A DNA stretch of 64,000 bases from contig JAFXVZ010000019.1 in NCBI GenBank assembly GCA_017534535.1, forward strand, positions 62,001-126,000, read 5' to 3'. Each line of letters starts with the position of its first letter. Within the stretch, counting starts at the first letter, position 1. The notes beneath the pieces were generated by a model. The model saw nothing but the letters and a program-made list of their open reading frames with translations. It had not been told where the DNA came from and made no database searches. A program made the position numbers and the translations under genes. This document shows positions 16,866 to 26,482 of the stretch, in pieces. Source of the DNA: Bacteroidaceae bacterium (GTDB lineage: Bacteria; Bacteroidota; Bacteroidia; Bacteroidales; Bacteroidaceae).

Positions 16866-16952
16866 TTTTCTTACGAACTTACGAATATCTTACGAAGGCA
16901 TTAACCAATGATTCTAATACGTTATCGTGGAAATTTCGTAATTCGTAAGAAA
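16866..16952. repeat. TTCGTAAG repeat cluster 2 (hairpin-forming)
   Basis: Left arm 16866-16897 and right arm ~16933-16952 are inverted copies built of TTCGTAAG/CTTACGAA units. The left arm is an inverted copy of the right arm of cluster 1, so the two clusters bracket ~400 bp. Confidence 0.75.
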
Positions 16953-17034
16953 AGTTTAAAAAAAATATTTCTGCTCACCCAGTTGCTTCTTGGCAGCATT
17001 GGTGATTTCATTTGCCTTATCAGCGCATTATCAA

Positions 17035-17084
17035 ACAGGCCTCGAATCTGACCAAAGAACAGATAGAAGGCCTGTAGTCTTTTT
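17035..17084 (+). terminator. Possible orphan terminator
   Basis: ACAGGCCT (17035-17042) pairs with AGGCCTGT (17068-17075), a 25-nt loop, followed by AGTCTTTTTCC. No intact plus-strand gene precedes it, which fits loss of a gene from this region. It lies 26 bp beyond the stop of the convergent GH2 gene. Confidence 0.45.
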
Positions 17085-17109
17085 CCTAAATATGTTATAA
17101 TTGAATGGG

Positions 17110-20100
17110 TTATCTCAAGCTCCTTCGGCTCTTACCAAACTTGGCTTTGTCACTTGTGACATTGAAACCAGTAATCTCAAGCGTTGGCTTTTCGCCTTGC
17201 GTATCTGCATTATTCAAGGTAATATGGATCTGCTTACTCTCGCCAGGCATCAGGCTGAAGTAGTTCTCGTTATACATCACAGGTGCCATCATACAAGCCG
17301 TCTTGTCACCCTTCACCGCCAAGCGAATCATCAGGGCAGGTGTTTCGCTTTCGTTCTTCACAGTACCATCCAACACCCATTCGTCACCTTCACGTACCAC
17401 CTTGATATCATTGCCTAAACCTATCATAGGTAAATCGAGCAAAGACTGGTAGTTACCATCTTCCTTTCCTCTAACATAAAAGTTCTCCGACAACAGCTTA
17501 TCGCCCTGTTTCAGCGTCAGCTTGATAAAGTAAGTAGCGCTCAGTTCAGCAGGTTCTTCCAAGAGGAACAGAGCCACTGTCTCATCATTCTTCACATCGA
17601 ACGATGCCTGTTTCTCCCATACTACCTTGCCATCCTGACTGATTAGCTGAGCAGTACCTGTCACACCAGCAAAGTCGCCAGCATAATAGTTTACCACCTC
17701 AATGTCATCACGCACAGGATTCCACTGGATATGAATAGGCTCGCAAGCCTTCTTACTACCAAAGTAACCTGCTGTTGGATTGAGGTAATAGTCGTAGGTT
17801 TGCCAAACCATTGACGGCCAAGCTGGATGACTCATCCATAGCAAGATGCCACGACGGTGCTCACTGCGACCCTCGAACATAGCACGATAACCATTATAGT
17901 TCACCCATTGTGCCCACTCTGCAAATTCCTCAGCATTCTTGGGCTGACCAAACATCTTGGCAATCATCTTGTTAAAAGTCTCTGTCTGTTGAGCAGAAGG
18001 ACCAGCAGAACCACCAAGTGCATAGTCATGTAAACCATATATATGATTTGGTGTTGCCAAAGTGCTTACTGGCTCTAAGTTGTCCTCGCCAAATGCCAAC
18101 TTCATGCTCTCGTAGGTCATCACATTTGGCATTCCTCGCTCGCTGTGGAAACGGTCATGGCCATAGTGGCGGAAATACTCGATAGGCTCCAATGCGTTAT
18201 ATGAACCTTCACCACTCACCACACCATCAGCCGAATGAGATATATAGCGCATGCCCGGATGGAGCTCAGCCACCAGATTGCGCAACTGACCATCCAGGGT
18301 CTCAGGTGGGAATCCCTCATTTCTACCCACATAGATACCAATAGCAGCATGGTTGCGGATACGCTTCACATAGTCGCGAGCATTGGTCATGAACATATCC
18401 TCGTAGTAAGGATTAGGTCCGTCGGCAGGGTTAGCCAACCAGAAGTCTTGCCAAATCAGCACTCCATACTTGTCACAAGCCTCATAGAATTCCTCGTCAC
18501 CTACCATGCCTACCCAGTCGCGAATGATGGTAAAGTGCATATCGGCATGATACTTCACTGCTGCATCATACTCACGACCACGATAGTTAAGGTTAGACTC
18601 AGGCATACCCCAGTTGCCACCAAAGCCTACGGCACGCTTACCATTTATATATACGGTCAGACGGATAGGATTCTTAAACTGCTCTTTGCCTCGCAACACA
18701 CCACCTGCCTGCACATAAGGCTCATCCACAAAGGTCAGTTCACGTACACCCGTCTTGAAGGTCTTAGCATCACTTTCCTTATTATCTACGATAAAGGTAA
18801 ACTTAGAATCATATAGGTTCTGCTCACCATAACCCACTGGCCACCATAGCTTTGGATTATCCAATCGAGCAGAAGGCAATTTCACCAGTTTGCTCTCTCC
18901 AGGTGCCAACTCTACCTCCATTTGTTCAGTGACACCAGTTCCGTCCTTATCCATATTGAAGTTCAACACACCCTTTACGGCTTTGTCACTATGGTTCTTC
19001 AAGGTAGCCTCAGCCAAGATATCTGCACAATCTATGCTTGGCAATGGAAGGTCGGTCTGTACGAATGGATCCTCGATGGTTACGCTACCTGCATAAGTCA
19101 AATAGACATCATTCCAAATACCGATGTTACGGCCACGAATGGTAGGAATCCAATCCCAACCAATGGATGCATGGAAGGTTGGGTTATCTGCACCCAACAC
19201 ACCACCATTATAATCAGGCGACCAAGCCGTCTGCTCCTTCACCACACCAGGATGGGCATTCTTGATAATCTTCACAGCCAGCACATTCTCGCCTTGCTTC
19301 ACCACATCCGTCACATCAAACTTGCCTCGTATGAAGGCACCGTCAATATTACCTATCTGCTTGCCATTCAAGAAGATTTCAGCTTTCCAGTTAATGCCGT
19401 CGAAATCAAGGAACATACGCTCACCCAAGGTTTCCACATTGAATGTATGGCGATACCAGAAGTCGGAATAGAAGAACGATTCAGACACTTGCAACTGATT
19501 ATCCGCAAAATTAGGGTCGCCTACGGCACCGATATTTACATAGCTCGACAATACGGTACCTGGCACTGTAGCAGGAATCCAAGCCTCATCGTTGAAGCCC
19601 GGTTTTGCAATTGCTTCACCAGAAGCATTCACCTCAGAAGCGCGTTGCAACTTCCAATTGCCTCCATCCAAAGAGAGCTTTCCGTTCAGGATTTGGCCAT
19701 TATCTTTATGCAGGTTCGCCCAATTTGGCTCTGCCACTTGATTTCGAGCAGTCAAGCCACCCTTGCCCATCACCTCTATCTCACTCAACACATAAGGCTT
19801 GCCATTAGCTGCTTGTGCCAGGTTCAATCGCACATAGCGACTCTTTACCTTTTTGCCCAAATCAATCTCGTCATTCAAGCCCTCGCTAGCAGGCAACTCT
19901 GCCACTTGCTTCCAGGTCTTAGCATCATCAGAAGCCTCTATCACACCCTTAACCGCCTTGTTGATCCAATGCAGGTTAATCTTGTCATACTGAGCCTGTG
20001 TGCCTAAATCCACCATCAGCCATTCATTGCCTGCCGAAGCACTCATCCAAGCACTGTTAAAGCGGAAAGAGGGCAATGCTGACACCTGTTCACCAGCCTT

Positions 20101-20922
20101 CAAGAAATCCCAAGAGGTGATGGTCCAATTCTGGGCACTCGGCATCTTCAGTTCAATCTTGAAATGGTTATAAGCCTTATTTATAGGTAGTTTCACCACA
20201 TAATTGATGGTGCGCGTCATGAAGGGGTTAGGACCGGCATTGCCACCTGCATCTACCACAGGGGGATTTTTGGGAGCACCATGCGCATACAAAAATCTAA
20301 CTGGTGATTCACCCGTAGCTACCTTTCGAGGAGGATAACCTGCCCTTGCACCACCTTCAACACCAATATAGTTACTGCCTTTCTGGGCATCCAATTCTTC
20401 CCAATTGGTACCATCCACAGAAGCTAATGTCCTCACCTCATAGCCACGTGCCTTACGGGTGTCTAAGACCACCCTGCCCCGCAGAGCTATCTGATCGATA
20501 TCTAATTGCATATCGGCCATATTGTACTGCAAAAAGATGTCATCACCATTGACCACGTATGAAGTCACATCATTGGAGTCGAAGATAATCTCCTTCTGGA
20601 TGCGAGGTACCTCGCCAGCTTGTGTAAACAACTGAGTAGTAGGTGGCATCGTCTCACTCACAATACCATCTGTCGCCAACTGAGCCGTTAGGTTATAGTC
20701 AATGCTCGAAGAAGCATAAGCAGCTCTGAGCTTTGCCACATTACGATACGTATTGTCCGTCACCAACTGAGGCGCAAACCACTCTTCGGGATTACCAGGA
20801 TAGTTGCCTGGTTTTCGGTTCATCCCATCTTGCGACGGTTGTTGTCCGCCAGTACATCCAGCCATCATCAGGGCTATGCCAACTATCATCGCCCCCGGCT
20901 TACCAATAGAAATGTGCTTCAT
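17110..20922 (-). CDS. Glycoside hydrolase family 2 lipoprotein with discoidin-like domain
   Basis: A 1270-aa exported enzyme. The N-terminus is a lipoprotein signal (MIVGIALMMAGC). Residues ~240-390 look like an F5/8 type C (discoidin) module (WMSASAGNEWLMVDLG, SRYVRLNLAQ, VLSEIEVMG). From ~410 the GH2 parts follow: sugar-binding jelly roll (DGINWKAEIFLNGKQIG), Ig-like domains, and a TIM barrel with the acid/base Glu869 in IYVGRNEGFPP and PSMVWQTYDYYLNP further on. Layout resembles exo-beta-glucosaminidase/beta-mannosidase-type GH2 enzymes; the exact sugar is not settled. No SusC/SusD pair is adjacent. Divergent from a GH43 gene. A TATATTTG element lies on the minus strand (20951-20958). Confidence 0.88.
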   Translation of the reverse strand: MKHISIGKPGAMIVGIALMMAGCTGGQQPSQDGMNRKPGNYPGNPEEWFAPQLVTDNTYRNVAKLRAAYASSSIDYNLTAQLATDGIVSETMPPTTQLFTQAGEVPRIQKEIIFDSNDVTSYVVNGDDIFLQYNMADMQLDIDQIALRGRVVLDTRKARGYEVRTLASVDGTNWEELDAQKGSNYIGVEGGARAGYPPRKVATGESPVRFLYAHGAPKNPPVVDAGGNAGPNPFMTRTINYVVKLPINKAYNHFKIELKMPSAQNWTITSWDFLKAGEQVSALPSFRFNSAWMSASAGNEWLMVDLGTQAQYDKINLHWINKAVKGVIEASDDAKTWKQVAELPASEGLNDEIDLGKKVKSRYVRLNLAQAANGKPYVLSEIEVMGKGGLTARNQVAEPNWANLHKDNGQILNGKLSLDGGNWKLQRASEVNASGEAIAKPGFNDEAWIPATVPGTVLSSYVNIGAVGDPNFADNQLQVSESFFYSDFWYRHTFNVETLGERMFLDFDGINWKAEIFLNGKQIGNIDGAFIRGKFDVTDVVKQGENVLAVKIIKNAHPGVVKEQTAWSPDYNGGVLGADNPTFHASIGWDWIPTIRGRNIGIWNDVYLTYAGSVTIEDPFVQTDLPLPSIDCADILAEATLKNHSDKAVKGVLNFNMDKDGTGVTEQMEVELAPGESKLVKLPSARLDNPKLWWPVGYGEQNLYDSKFTFIVDNKESDAKTFKTGVRELTFVDEPYVQAGGVLRGKEQFKNPIRLTVYINGKRAVGFGGNWGMPESNLNYRGREYDAAVKYHADMHFTIIRDWVGMVGDEEFYEACDKYGVLIWQDFWLANPADGPNPYYEDMFMTNARDYVKRIRNHAAIGIYVGRNEGFPPETLDGQLRNLVAELHPGMRYISHSADGVVSGEGSYNALEPIEYFRHYGHDRFHSERGMPNVMTYESMKLAFGEDNLEPVSTLATPNHIYGLHDYALGGSAGPSAQQTETFNKMIAKMFGQPKNAEEFAEWAQWVNYNGYRAMFEGRSEHRRGILLWMSHPAWPSMVWQTYDYYLNPTAGYFGSKKACEPIHIQWNPVRDDIEVVNYYAGDFAGVTGTAQLISQDGKVVWEKQASFDVKNDETVALFLLEEPAELSATYFIKLTLKQGDKLLSENFYVRGKEDGNYQSLLDLPMIGLGNDIKVVREGDEWVLDGTVKNESETPALMIRLAVKGDKTACMMAPVMYNENYFSLMPGESKQIHITLNNADTQGEKPTLEITGFNVTSDKAKFGKSRRSLR

Positions 20923-21157
20923 AGAATAAAAGAATTAGTATTAGTAATTGCAAATATAGAGATTATTTTAAAAATAAGCGTAAATTGCCTGCAAAAAAGC
21001 TCCACTGAAAACACTGGATTGTCATTTACTTGGGATAAAATGCCCTTTTTCTGCAAAAAACCATGCTTTTAAAGATTGAATCCCAAATAAGATAGTTGCA
21101 AATAATCTATGAAAAGAGTTTTTTTGAAAGGTGAGGAAAAATATAAAAGAAAATAAT

Positions 21158-21165
21158 TATCTTTG
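21158..21165 (+). promoter_or_regulatory. Promoter -7 element of GH43 gene
   Basis: TATCTTTG at 21158-21165, 20 bp before ATG 21185; no clear TTG -33. The element overlaps the longer reading frame starting at 21131, so ATG 21185 is the likely start. Confidence 0.6.
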
Positions 21166-21184
21166 TGAGACAAAAAACATTAAC

Positions 21185-22204
21185 ATGAAAAGAATTATAT
21201 CTCTGATGGCCCTGATGCTATCGCTCCTATGTACTCAAGCTGCTACCATTACGCTGGCAGACCCAACCATTTTCTATGAGAATGGTTACTATTATCTGAC
21301 TGGGACGAACAAGATAAACAGTGGCTTCACTATGTATCGCTCGACTGACTTGGTGCATTGGACGCCTGTTGGAAATGCGCATGACGGCTTTGCCTTGTGG
21401 AAGGATGATACGTTTGGAACTGGCAGGTTTTGGGCTCCTCAGATTTTCAAGTACGAGGGGAAATACTTCATGGCTTATGCTGCCGATGAGTTGATTGGCA
21501 TTGCATCGAGCGACAGTCCCATGGGGCCTTTCAAACAGGACAACATCCATGAGTTGCCTCATTCAACTGGTCAGATTGATCCTTATGTGTTCATTGATGA
21601 TGATGGGACGAAATACTTGTACTACGTCCGCTTTGTTGATGGGAACACTTTATATGTGGCCAAGTTAAGCGATGATTTTTCAAGTATAGACGAAAACTCC
21701 ATTACACGTTGCTTAGGTGCGGAGGAAGGTACTTGGGAATGTGCCTGGAATTATGATAACAGTAAGATTACTGAAGGCCCAACGGTTATTAAAGATGGTG
21801 GTTACTATTATCTTCTCTATTCTGCCAATCATTTTCGTGATATTGATTATTCAGTAGGCTATGCTTATGCTGAATCACCTACAGGACCCTGGACCAAAGT
21901 GGGCAATCCGTTCCTTTCTCGTCACAATACTGGCATCAACGGCTCTGGTCACGGAGATCTTTTCCAGGATGCCGACGGCAACTGGTATTATGTGTTTCAT
22001 GTGCATGAGAGCAACAGCGAGGTGGGTACTCGGCGAACAGCCATTGTCCCCATCACTCTGACTGATGACCCCACGAACAAATTCATCCCGGAAACTGACC
22101 GAATGTACCTTTTGGATGATGCCCAAAGTGAGATTACTTTTGCCAATCCAGTGAACTTTGGTGGATACACTAGTCATAGAGAGATTCCATTCCGAATGGA
22201 GTAA
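21185..22204 (+). CDS. Glycoside hydrolase family 43 (arabinofuranosidase/xylosidase type)
   Basis: A 339-aa secreted five-bladed beta-propeller glycosidase. A signal peptide (MKRIISLMALMLSLLCTQAA) is followed directly by the catalytic domain. The three family acids are visible: Asp26 in TLADPTIFY (base), Asp in GQIDPYVFIDDDG (pKa modulator) and Glu in KITEGPTVIK (acid). GTGRFWAPQIF and GHGDLFQD are further family signatures. No carbohydrate-binding module is present. Substrate (arabinan, xylan side chains or other) cannot be told from sequence. Divergent from the GH2 gene and convergent with xpt; it may work with the GH2 enzyme on one plant or host glycan. Confidence 0.92.
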   Translation: MKRIISLMALMLSLLCTQAATITLADPTIFYENGYYYLTGTNKINSGFTMYRSTDLVHWTPVGNAHDGFALWKDDTFGTGRFWAPQIFKYEGKYFMAYAADELIGIASSDSPMGPFKQDNIHELPHSTGQIDPYVFIDDDGTKYLYYVRFVDGNTLYVAKLSDDFSSIDENSITRCLGAEEGTWECAWNYDNSKITEGPTVIKDGGYYYLLYSANHFRDIDYSVGYAYAESPTGPWTKVGNPFLSRHNTGINGSGHGDLFQDADGNWYYVFHVHESNSEVGTRRTAIVPITLTDDPTNKFIPETDRMYLLDDAQSEITFANPVNFGGYTSHREIPFRME

Positions 22205-22224
22205 GATGAGCACATTTTACTATC

Positions 22225-22797
22225 CTACTTCCTCAACTTGATTTGGTTGCCCTCTAAGGAATCAATGATGGCCAGTGATTCGATGCAATAAACACCATTC
22301 TCGGTCAGTAATTCACGCCCATGCTGGAAAGCCTTTTCAATGATAAAGCCCATGCCCTCAATAGTAGCTCCTGCTTGCTGGCATAAGTCGATAATACCCA
22401 ATCCGGTATTACCATAAGCCAGGAAGTCGTCGATGAAAAGAATATGGTCTTTAGGAGTGAGGTATTCCTTGCTTATCACCATGGTATAGTCACGCTGCTT
22501 GGTAAACGAACGGACTTCGGTCACATACATTTCCTTCATGGTAGATGGTTTTTTCTTCTTGGCATACACTACAGGTAGTTCCAGAAGGTAGCCCAACAGG
22601 ACAGACGGGGCGATACCAGATGCCTCCACCGTGAGTATCTTGTTGATGGGCAGGTCGGCAAAGCGACGAATGAACTCAACGGCTACTTGCTTCATCAGGT
22701 TAGGGTCCATCTGGTGGTTAATAAAGCTATCTACTTTTAGGATACCACCTTCCAAGCAACGACCGTCTTGCAGGATTCTTTCGTGAAGTATTTTCAT
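22225..22797 (-). CDS. xpt: Xanthine phosphoribosyltransferase
   Basis: A 190-aa purine-salvage enzyme joining xanthine to PRPP to form XMP. The PRPP loop is [14 protein letters not shown], preceded by [35 protein letters not shown] at the N-terminus is characteristic of Xpt. Full length. It is the last gene of a minus-strand run behind the EnvC-like gene, 42 bp away. No purine riboswitch is visible in the short upstream gap. Confidence 0.95.
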   Translation of the reverse strand: MKILHERILQDGRCLEGGILKVDSFINHQMDPNLMKQVAVEFIRRFADLPINKILTVEASGIAPSVLLGYLLELPVVYAKKKKPSTMKEMYVTEVRSFTKQRDYTMVISKEYLTPKDHILFIDDFLAYGNTGLGIIDLCQQAGATIEGMGFIIEKAFQHGRELLTENGVYCIESLAIIDSLEGNQIKLRK

Positions 22798-22839
22798 GAC
22801 TTAATGGGTTGTTTATATAAATGAGAATGAATGCATAAA

Positions 22840-24171
22840 CTACTTATTTAACCAAGCTTCTGGATTTAGTTTGTCCTTTTCCTTGCGGAGTTGGAAGTGA
22901 AGAACGGTACGGTTATTGTCGGAGGCATCACTGAAAACCGTGCCAAGGACTTGCTTGGTAGTTACATCATCGCCCTGCTTCACATTGGTTCTGGCAAGGT
23001 TGCAATACACAGAAATGTAGGATCCATGACGCACCAAGACATTGAAGAGACCATTGAGTTGGAACACGGCAGCTACTTTGCCGTTGAAGATAGCACGAGC
23101 CTGAGCCCCAGGCTGACCTTGTATGTCAATGCCCTTGTTGTCAAGAGTGACATTCCGCAAACCTGCCACATTGTATTGCCCATAGTGGCTCACTATAATA
23201 TAAGAGGTGGTGATAGGCATAGGCAACTTGCCACGATTGGAAACAAAGTCGGCGGATAGTTCACGATCAGCCTTGCTCATGCTATACACCTCAGGCTTGG
23301 AAGCTGGTGTAGAAGAAGCAGGCTTATTTGTGGTGGCAGGCTTAGACGAAGCACTGGCAGTAGCTTTACGCTTGGCGGCTTCCTCTGCTTTCCTCCTTTC
23401 CTCGGCCTCCCTGCGAGCCTCTTCCTCTGCCCGCTTGCGAGCATTCTCTATCTCAATGGCTATCAGCTTGTCAATTTGATTATTCAACTGATTTGCCTCA
23501 CGTCTTTTCTTGGTAATCTCGTCTTGCAATCCTTTCTGTTTCGAGCGTAAATCCTTAATTACCTGCTGAGCTTTTTGTTCTTGAATCTCCAACTTCTGCT
23601 TCTCCTGTTCGCGAGCTGCTAACAGACGGATCTTCTCTTCTTTCACCCCCTGCAATTCCTCCTGCTTCTGCGTAACCTCCTCTTGCTTACGGATAACCTC
23701 ATTGCCTTGCAAACGCTGATAGGTGGCATATTCACGCACATATCGCAAACGGTTGTAAGTTTGAGAAAGACTCTCGGCACTGAAGATAAACATCAGTTTT
23801 TCCTGGATGCTATGGTTCTTATAAAGATACCTCAGCGATGACTCATACCTGCGTTTCTTTTCCTCCAAACTGAGATTCAGTGTATCCAACTGTCGGTCGA
23901 TATAAACCAACTGACTATCCACTTCCTGCAAATCACTACTGATATTGTCGATATATCGACGACGTTCCTCTATCTGTCCCGTCAAGGCATTCAGACCATT
24001 CAACTGACTACCTACATCTTTGTTGGTGGTCTTCAAGAGAGCCTCCGTCTCGGCAATCTGCTTCTGTAAGTCAGAGCGTTTCAACTCCAACTCCTTGATG
24101 CGTTTGTTGGTTTGCGCCAACAACAACATTGGGAGGCAGATCAGTAGCAATATGGAGGCAAGTTTCTTCAT
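22840..24171 (-). CDS. EnvC-like murein hydrolase activator (degenerate M23 domain)
   Basis: A 443-aa periplasmic protein: signal peptide (ending MLLLAQ), long coiled coil (~20-260), Ala/Lys/Ser-rich linker (~260-300) and a C-terminal LytM (M23) domain. The catalytic zinc motif is damaged: the usual HxGxD begins with Asn (NKGIDIQG), and the C-terminal His pair appears only as LHFQLR. This matches EnvC, which activates amidases during division and does not cut peptidoglycan itself. It overlaps the DUF4292 gene by 4 bp, suggesting coupled expression. Confidence 0.88.
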   Translation of the reverse strand: MKKLASILLLICLPMLLLAQTNKRIKELELKRSDLQKQIAETEALLKTTNKDVGSQLNGLNALTGQIEERRRYIDNISSDLQEVDSQLVYIDRQLDTLNLSLEEKKRRYESSLRYLYKNHSIQEKLMFIFSAESLSQTYNRLRYVREYATYQRLQGNEVIRKQEEVTQKQEELQGVKEEKIRLLAAREQEKQKLEIQEQKAQQVIKDLRSKQKGLQDEITKKRREANQLNNQIDKLIAIEIENARKRAEEEARREAEERRKAEEAAKRKATASASSKPATTNKPASSTPASKPEVYSMSKADRELSADFVSNRGKLPMPITTSYIIVSHYGQYNVAGLRNVTLDNKGIDIQGQPGAQARAIFNGKVAAVFQLNGLFNVLVRHGSYISVYCNLARTNVKQGDDVTTKQVLGTVFSDASDNNRTVLHFQLRKEKDKLNPEAWLNK

Positions 24172-24725
24172 AAACTCATCAGTAATTGAAGGATTTCTTC
24201 CATCGTCACCATGCGATAACGAGAAGACAGTTCTGTAGGCTCTATCGAGATTTCCTCGTCAGAGAAATCATAGAGTTCAATCTTTGCCTTTGCCAATTGC
24301 TTAATACCCAACTCTTGTCCAGTAAGGGTGGCCTTGCCTCCTGGTTTAGCGGCATCCTTGATCATCTTTTCCAATCGCTTATAGCTATCGGCAGGCAGGT
24401 AATCCCTCAACTCACGAGGGGTAGCCTTGACGAAGCGACGATTCATGCGATCAACTATTAATAAATAGGTGGGTGTTGCCTCGATACGTGCCACCTCTGT
24501 TCTGAACAGAGGCATCAGCAATGACATCTGAACCAACTCACCTTCTTTCATCTTCATCGTGCCATTAACTGTCAATGTGGTTTCGCCATGAGGCACTGTC
24601 AGTTCAACTTTAGATGACAAATAAGGTGACAAGCCATCTGTCTTGATTATGTTCTTGCTACTCTTGCAACTGGCGAGGAGCAATGCAAAAAAAACTATTG
24701 GTAATAAATGAATGTATCTTTTCAT
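24168..24725 (-). CDS. DUF4292 lipoprotein
   Basis: A 185-aa lipoprotein with a clear lipobox (FFALLLASCKSS). The mature part is rich in beta strands (VELTVPHGETTLTVNGTMKM, LVQMSLLMPLFRTEVARIEA, YLLIVDRMNRRFV), consistent with the LolA/LolB-like half-barrel proposed for this Bacteroidota family. Function is unknown. Overlaps by 4 bp on both sides (TPR gene upstream, EnvC-like gene downstream), so three envelope genes are translated together; a shared role in envelope building is inference. Confidence 0.85.
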   Translation of the reverse strand: MKRYIHLLPIVFFALLLASCKSSKNIIKTDGLSPYLSSKVELTVPHGETTLTVNGTMKMKEGELVQMSLLMPLFRTEVARIEATPTYLLIVDRMNRRFVKATPRELRDYLPADSYKRLEKMIKDAAKPGGKATLTGQELGIKQLAKAKIELYDFSDEEISIEPTELSSRYRMVTMEEILQLLMSL

Positions 24726-26470
24726 CTTATATACTTCTTTTGTCTAATTTTCTGCTCTATCGTAGTCGATTCACTACCCTTTTCCTTAGCCTGCTTCCAG
24801 AAATCCAATGCCTTTTCTGTGTCACCTGTATGGAAATAGATGTCGCCACAATGCTCCAACACCTCGCCACTCAGGCCATCATCATTCTGCAAAGCCTGAT
24901 CGATGTAAATCTTCGCCTGTTCATAATTAGCCTTCTCAAATAGGATCCAAGCATAAGTGTCCAGGTAAGTAGCATTGTTTGGCTCAGCCTTCACTGTCTT
25001 ATAGCTCATCTCCTCTGCCTTGTCTAAGTCGCGACGCTCTAAAGAGAGGTAATAAGCATAGTTATTGAGAGCCATAATGTTATTTGCATTATATTCCAAT
25101 GCCGACTCATACGCTTCATAGGTTTCCTTCATCATCTTCTTCTTATGATAAGCATCGCCCATGATGGCATAGAAATCACTCACCACATTCACATCGCTCT
25201 CATCATCCACATGCGTCAAAGCCCTTTTGCACACACTGATCACGCTATCCGAACGTGCCGTCTGATTATAGCCAATGGCAAGGTAATAATAGAACTCCAA
25301 CATATCAGGATTAGCCTCTGTACCTGTCTGACAGATGTCAATCACACCATCATAATCCTCCTGCTTCACCGCCTCTCCCAAGAGTGTCATACGAGCCGCT
25401 GTGTTAGTAGGCTCAATTTGTAATACCTGTTTCAACACAGGTATCGCCTTGTCATCCATCTTCTTGGAATACAGATACTGGGCATAGAGCATGGGGATAT
25501 CAGCCTCCTCGGGCTCCTGTTCCATGATACGGTCAAACAGGTTAATCACAATGGTACTATCCTTCTGACTACTCTCATTACGGATGATTAGTCGCCTCAT
25601 CACATCCGTTTTCGTACTGGCATCCACCTTACGGTTCAACAACACTGTGTTCAATTGCTGGTCATATTTCTCCGTCTGGCCCGTTTGCTCATAATAAGCG
25701 GCTAATGAATACATAGCCATTGCATTATCTGGCTCAGCCTTCAGAATCTTCTGATAGATATCGTATGCCTCATCATATTTCTCCTTCTGCAAATAGGCAT
25801 CACCCAAGATTACTTGATAACGATAATCGGTAGGGAACTCATCCGCCAAGCTTTTCAACTCAGCCATAGCCTTGTCTTCCTCGCCTTGTTGGTCATAGAT
25901 GGCAAACTTCTGCATGGATATCTGCTCATTCTTTCCCAATCGTACCTCCAGTTTATCGAGCAATTCCACAGACCTGTCGAATTTGCCCAAACGATTGTAA
26001 ATCTGTAACAAACTGTAGGTTACATCTATCTTGGTAGGGAATCGTTTCTCCATATCTTCCAACAGATTACCGGCTTCTTCAAACTTATTCTGTTGCATAT
26101 AAAGGTTTGCTAATCCCTGTGCATACCAATAATTATCAGGGGCATACTTCACCGCCTCCGCCATAGTGGCAATACCCTTATCCGTTTGCTTCAACACCAT
26201 GTAATACTGTGCCAATTCATAGAGAGCAGAGGGTGAGTTAGGACGAATGGCAAGGCAGTGTTGCAACATATCAAAAGAAGCATCATACTTCTTCTGAATA
26301 CGGAGGCGAGTGGCTTCGTGGAAGTAATAGTCGTACTTCCTGTCCGTTGACAATTGACCGTTGACCGTTGACAATTGACCATTGACAATTGACCATTGAC
26401 AATTAATCAACTGCAACACCAAAAATAGCCACAAATACTTAAATCTTTTATCATTAAAAAAAACTCTCAT
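24722..26470 (-). CDS. TPR repeat protein with repeat-encoded N-terminus
   Basis: A 582-aa protein made almost wholly of tetratricopeptide repeats from ~residue 45 to the end (examples: ALYELAQYYMVLKQTDKGIA, YWYAQGLANLYMQQNKFEEA, IMALNNYAYYLSLERRDLDKA). A hydrophobic N-terminal segment (YLWLFLVLQL) suggests export, though no clean cleavage site is left. Residues just after it (INCQWSIVNGQLSTVNGQLS) are translated from an 8-unit heptad repeat. The Cys in LINC might act as a lipobox but derives from the repeat edge. First gene of the TPR-DUF4292-EnvC block and 12 bp downstream of dut. Confidence 0.85.
   Translation of the reverse strand: MRVFFNDKRFKYLWLFLVLQLINCQWSIVNGQLSTVNGQLSTDRKYDYYFHEATRLRIQKKYDASFDMLQHCLAIRPNSPSALYELAQYYMVLKQTDKGIATMAEAVKYAPDNYWYAQGLANLYMQQNKFEEAGNLLEDMEKRFPTKIDVTYSLLQIYNRLGKFDRSVELLDKLEVRLGKNEQISMQKFAIYDQQGEEDKAMAELKSLADEFPTDYRYQVILGDAYLQKEKYDEAYDIYQKILKAEPDNAMAMYSLAAYYEQTGQTEKYDQQLNTVLLNRKVDASTKTDVMRRLIIRNESSQKDSTIVINLFDRIMEQEPEEADIPMLYAQYLYSKKMDDKAIPVLKQVLQIEPTNTAARMTLLGEAVKQEDYDGVIDICQTGTEANPDMLEFYYYLAIGYNQTARSDSVISVCKRALTHVDDESDVNVVSDFYAIMGDAYHKKKMMKETYEAYESALEYNANNIMALNNYAYYLSLERRDLDKAEEMSYKTVKAEPNNATYLDTYAWILFEKANYEQAKIYIDQALQNDDGLSGEVLEHCGDIYFHTGDTEKALDFWKQAKEKGSESTTIEQKIRQKKYIR
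26346..26401 (-). repeat. Heptad repeat (ATTGACN)x8 inside TPR gene
   Basis: Eight 7-bp units on the plus strand: GTTGACA, ATTGACC, GTTGACC, GTTGACA, ATTGACC, ATTGACA, ATTGACC, ATTGACA. It is read as coding sequence on the minus strand without stops. Confidence 0.9.
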
Positions 26471-26482
26471 AATCGTTAATTG

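Noticed and set aside
18922..20007. 361-codon open frame on the plus strand inside the GH2 gene
   Set aside because: It lies opposite the GH2 coding sequence and shows no domain. The GH2 reading continues unbroken across it.
26346..26401. CRISPR array
   Set aside because: The 7-bp units are contiguous without spacers and no cas genes occur in the window.
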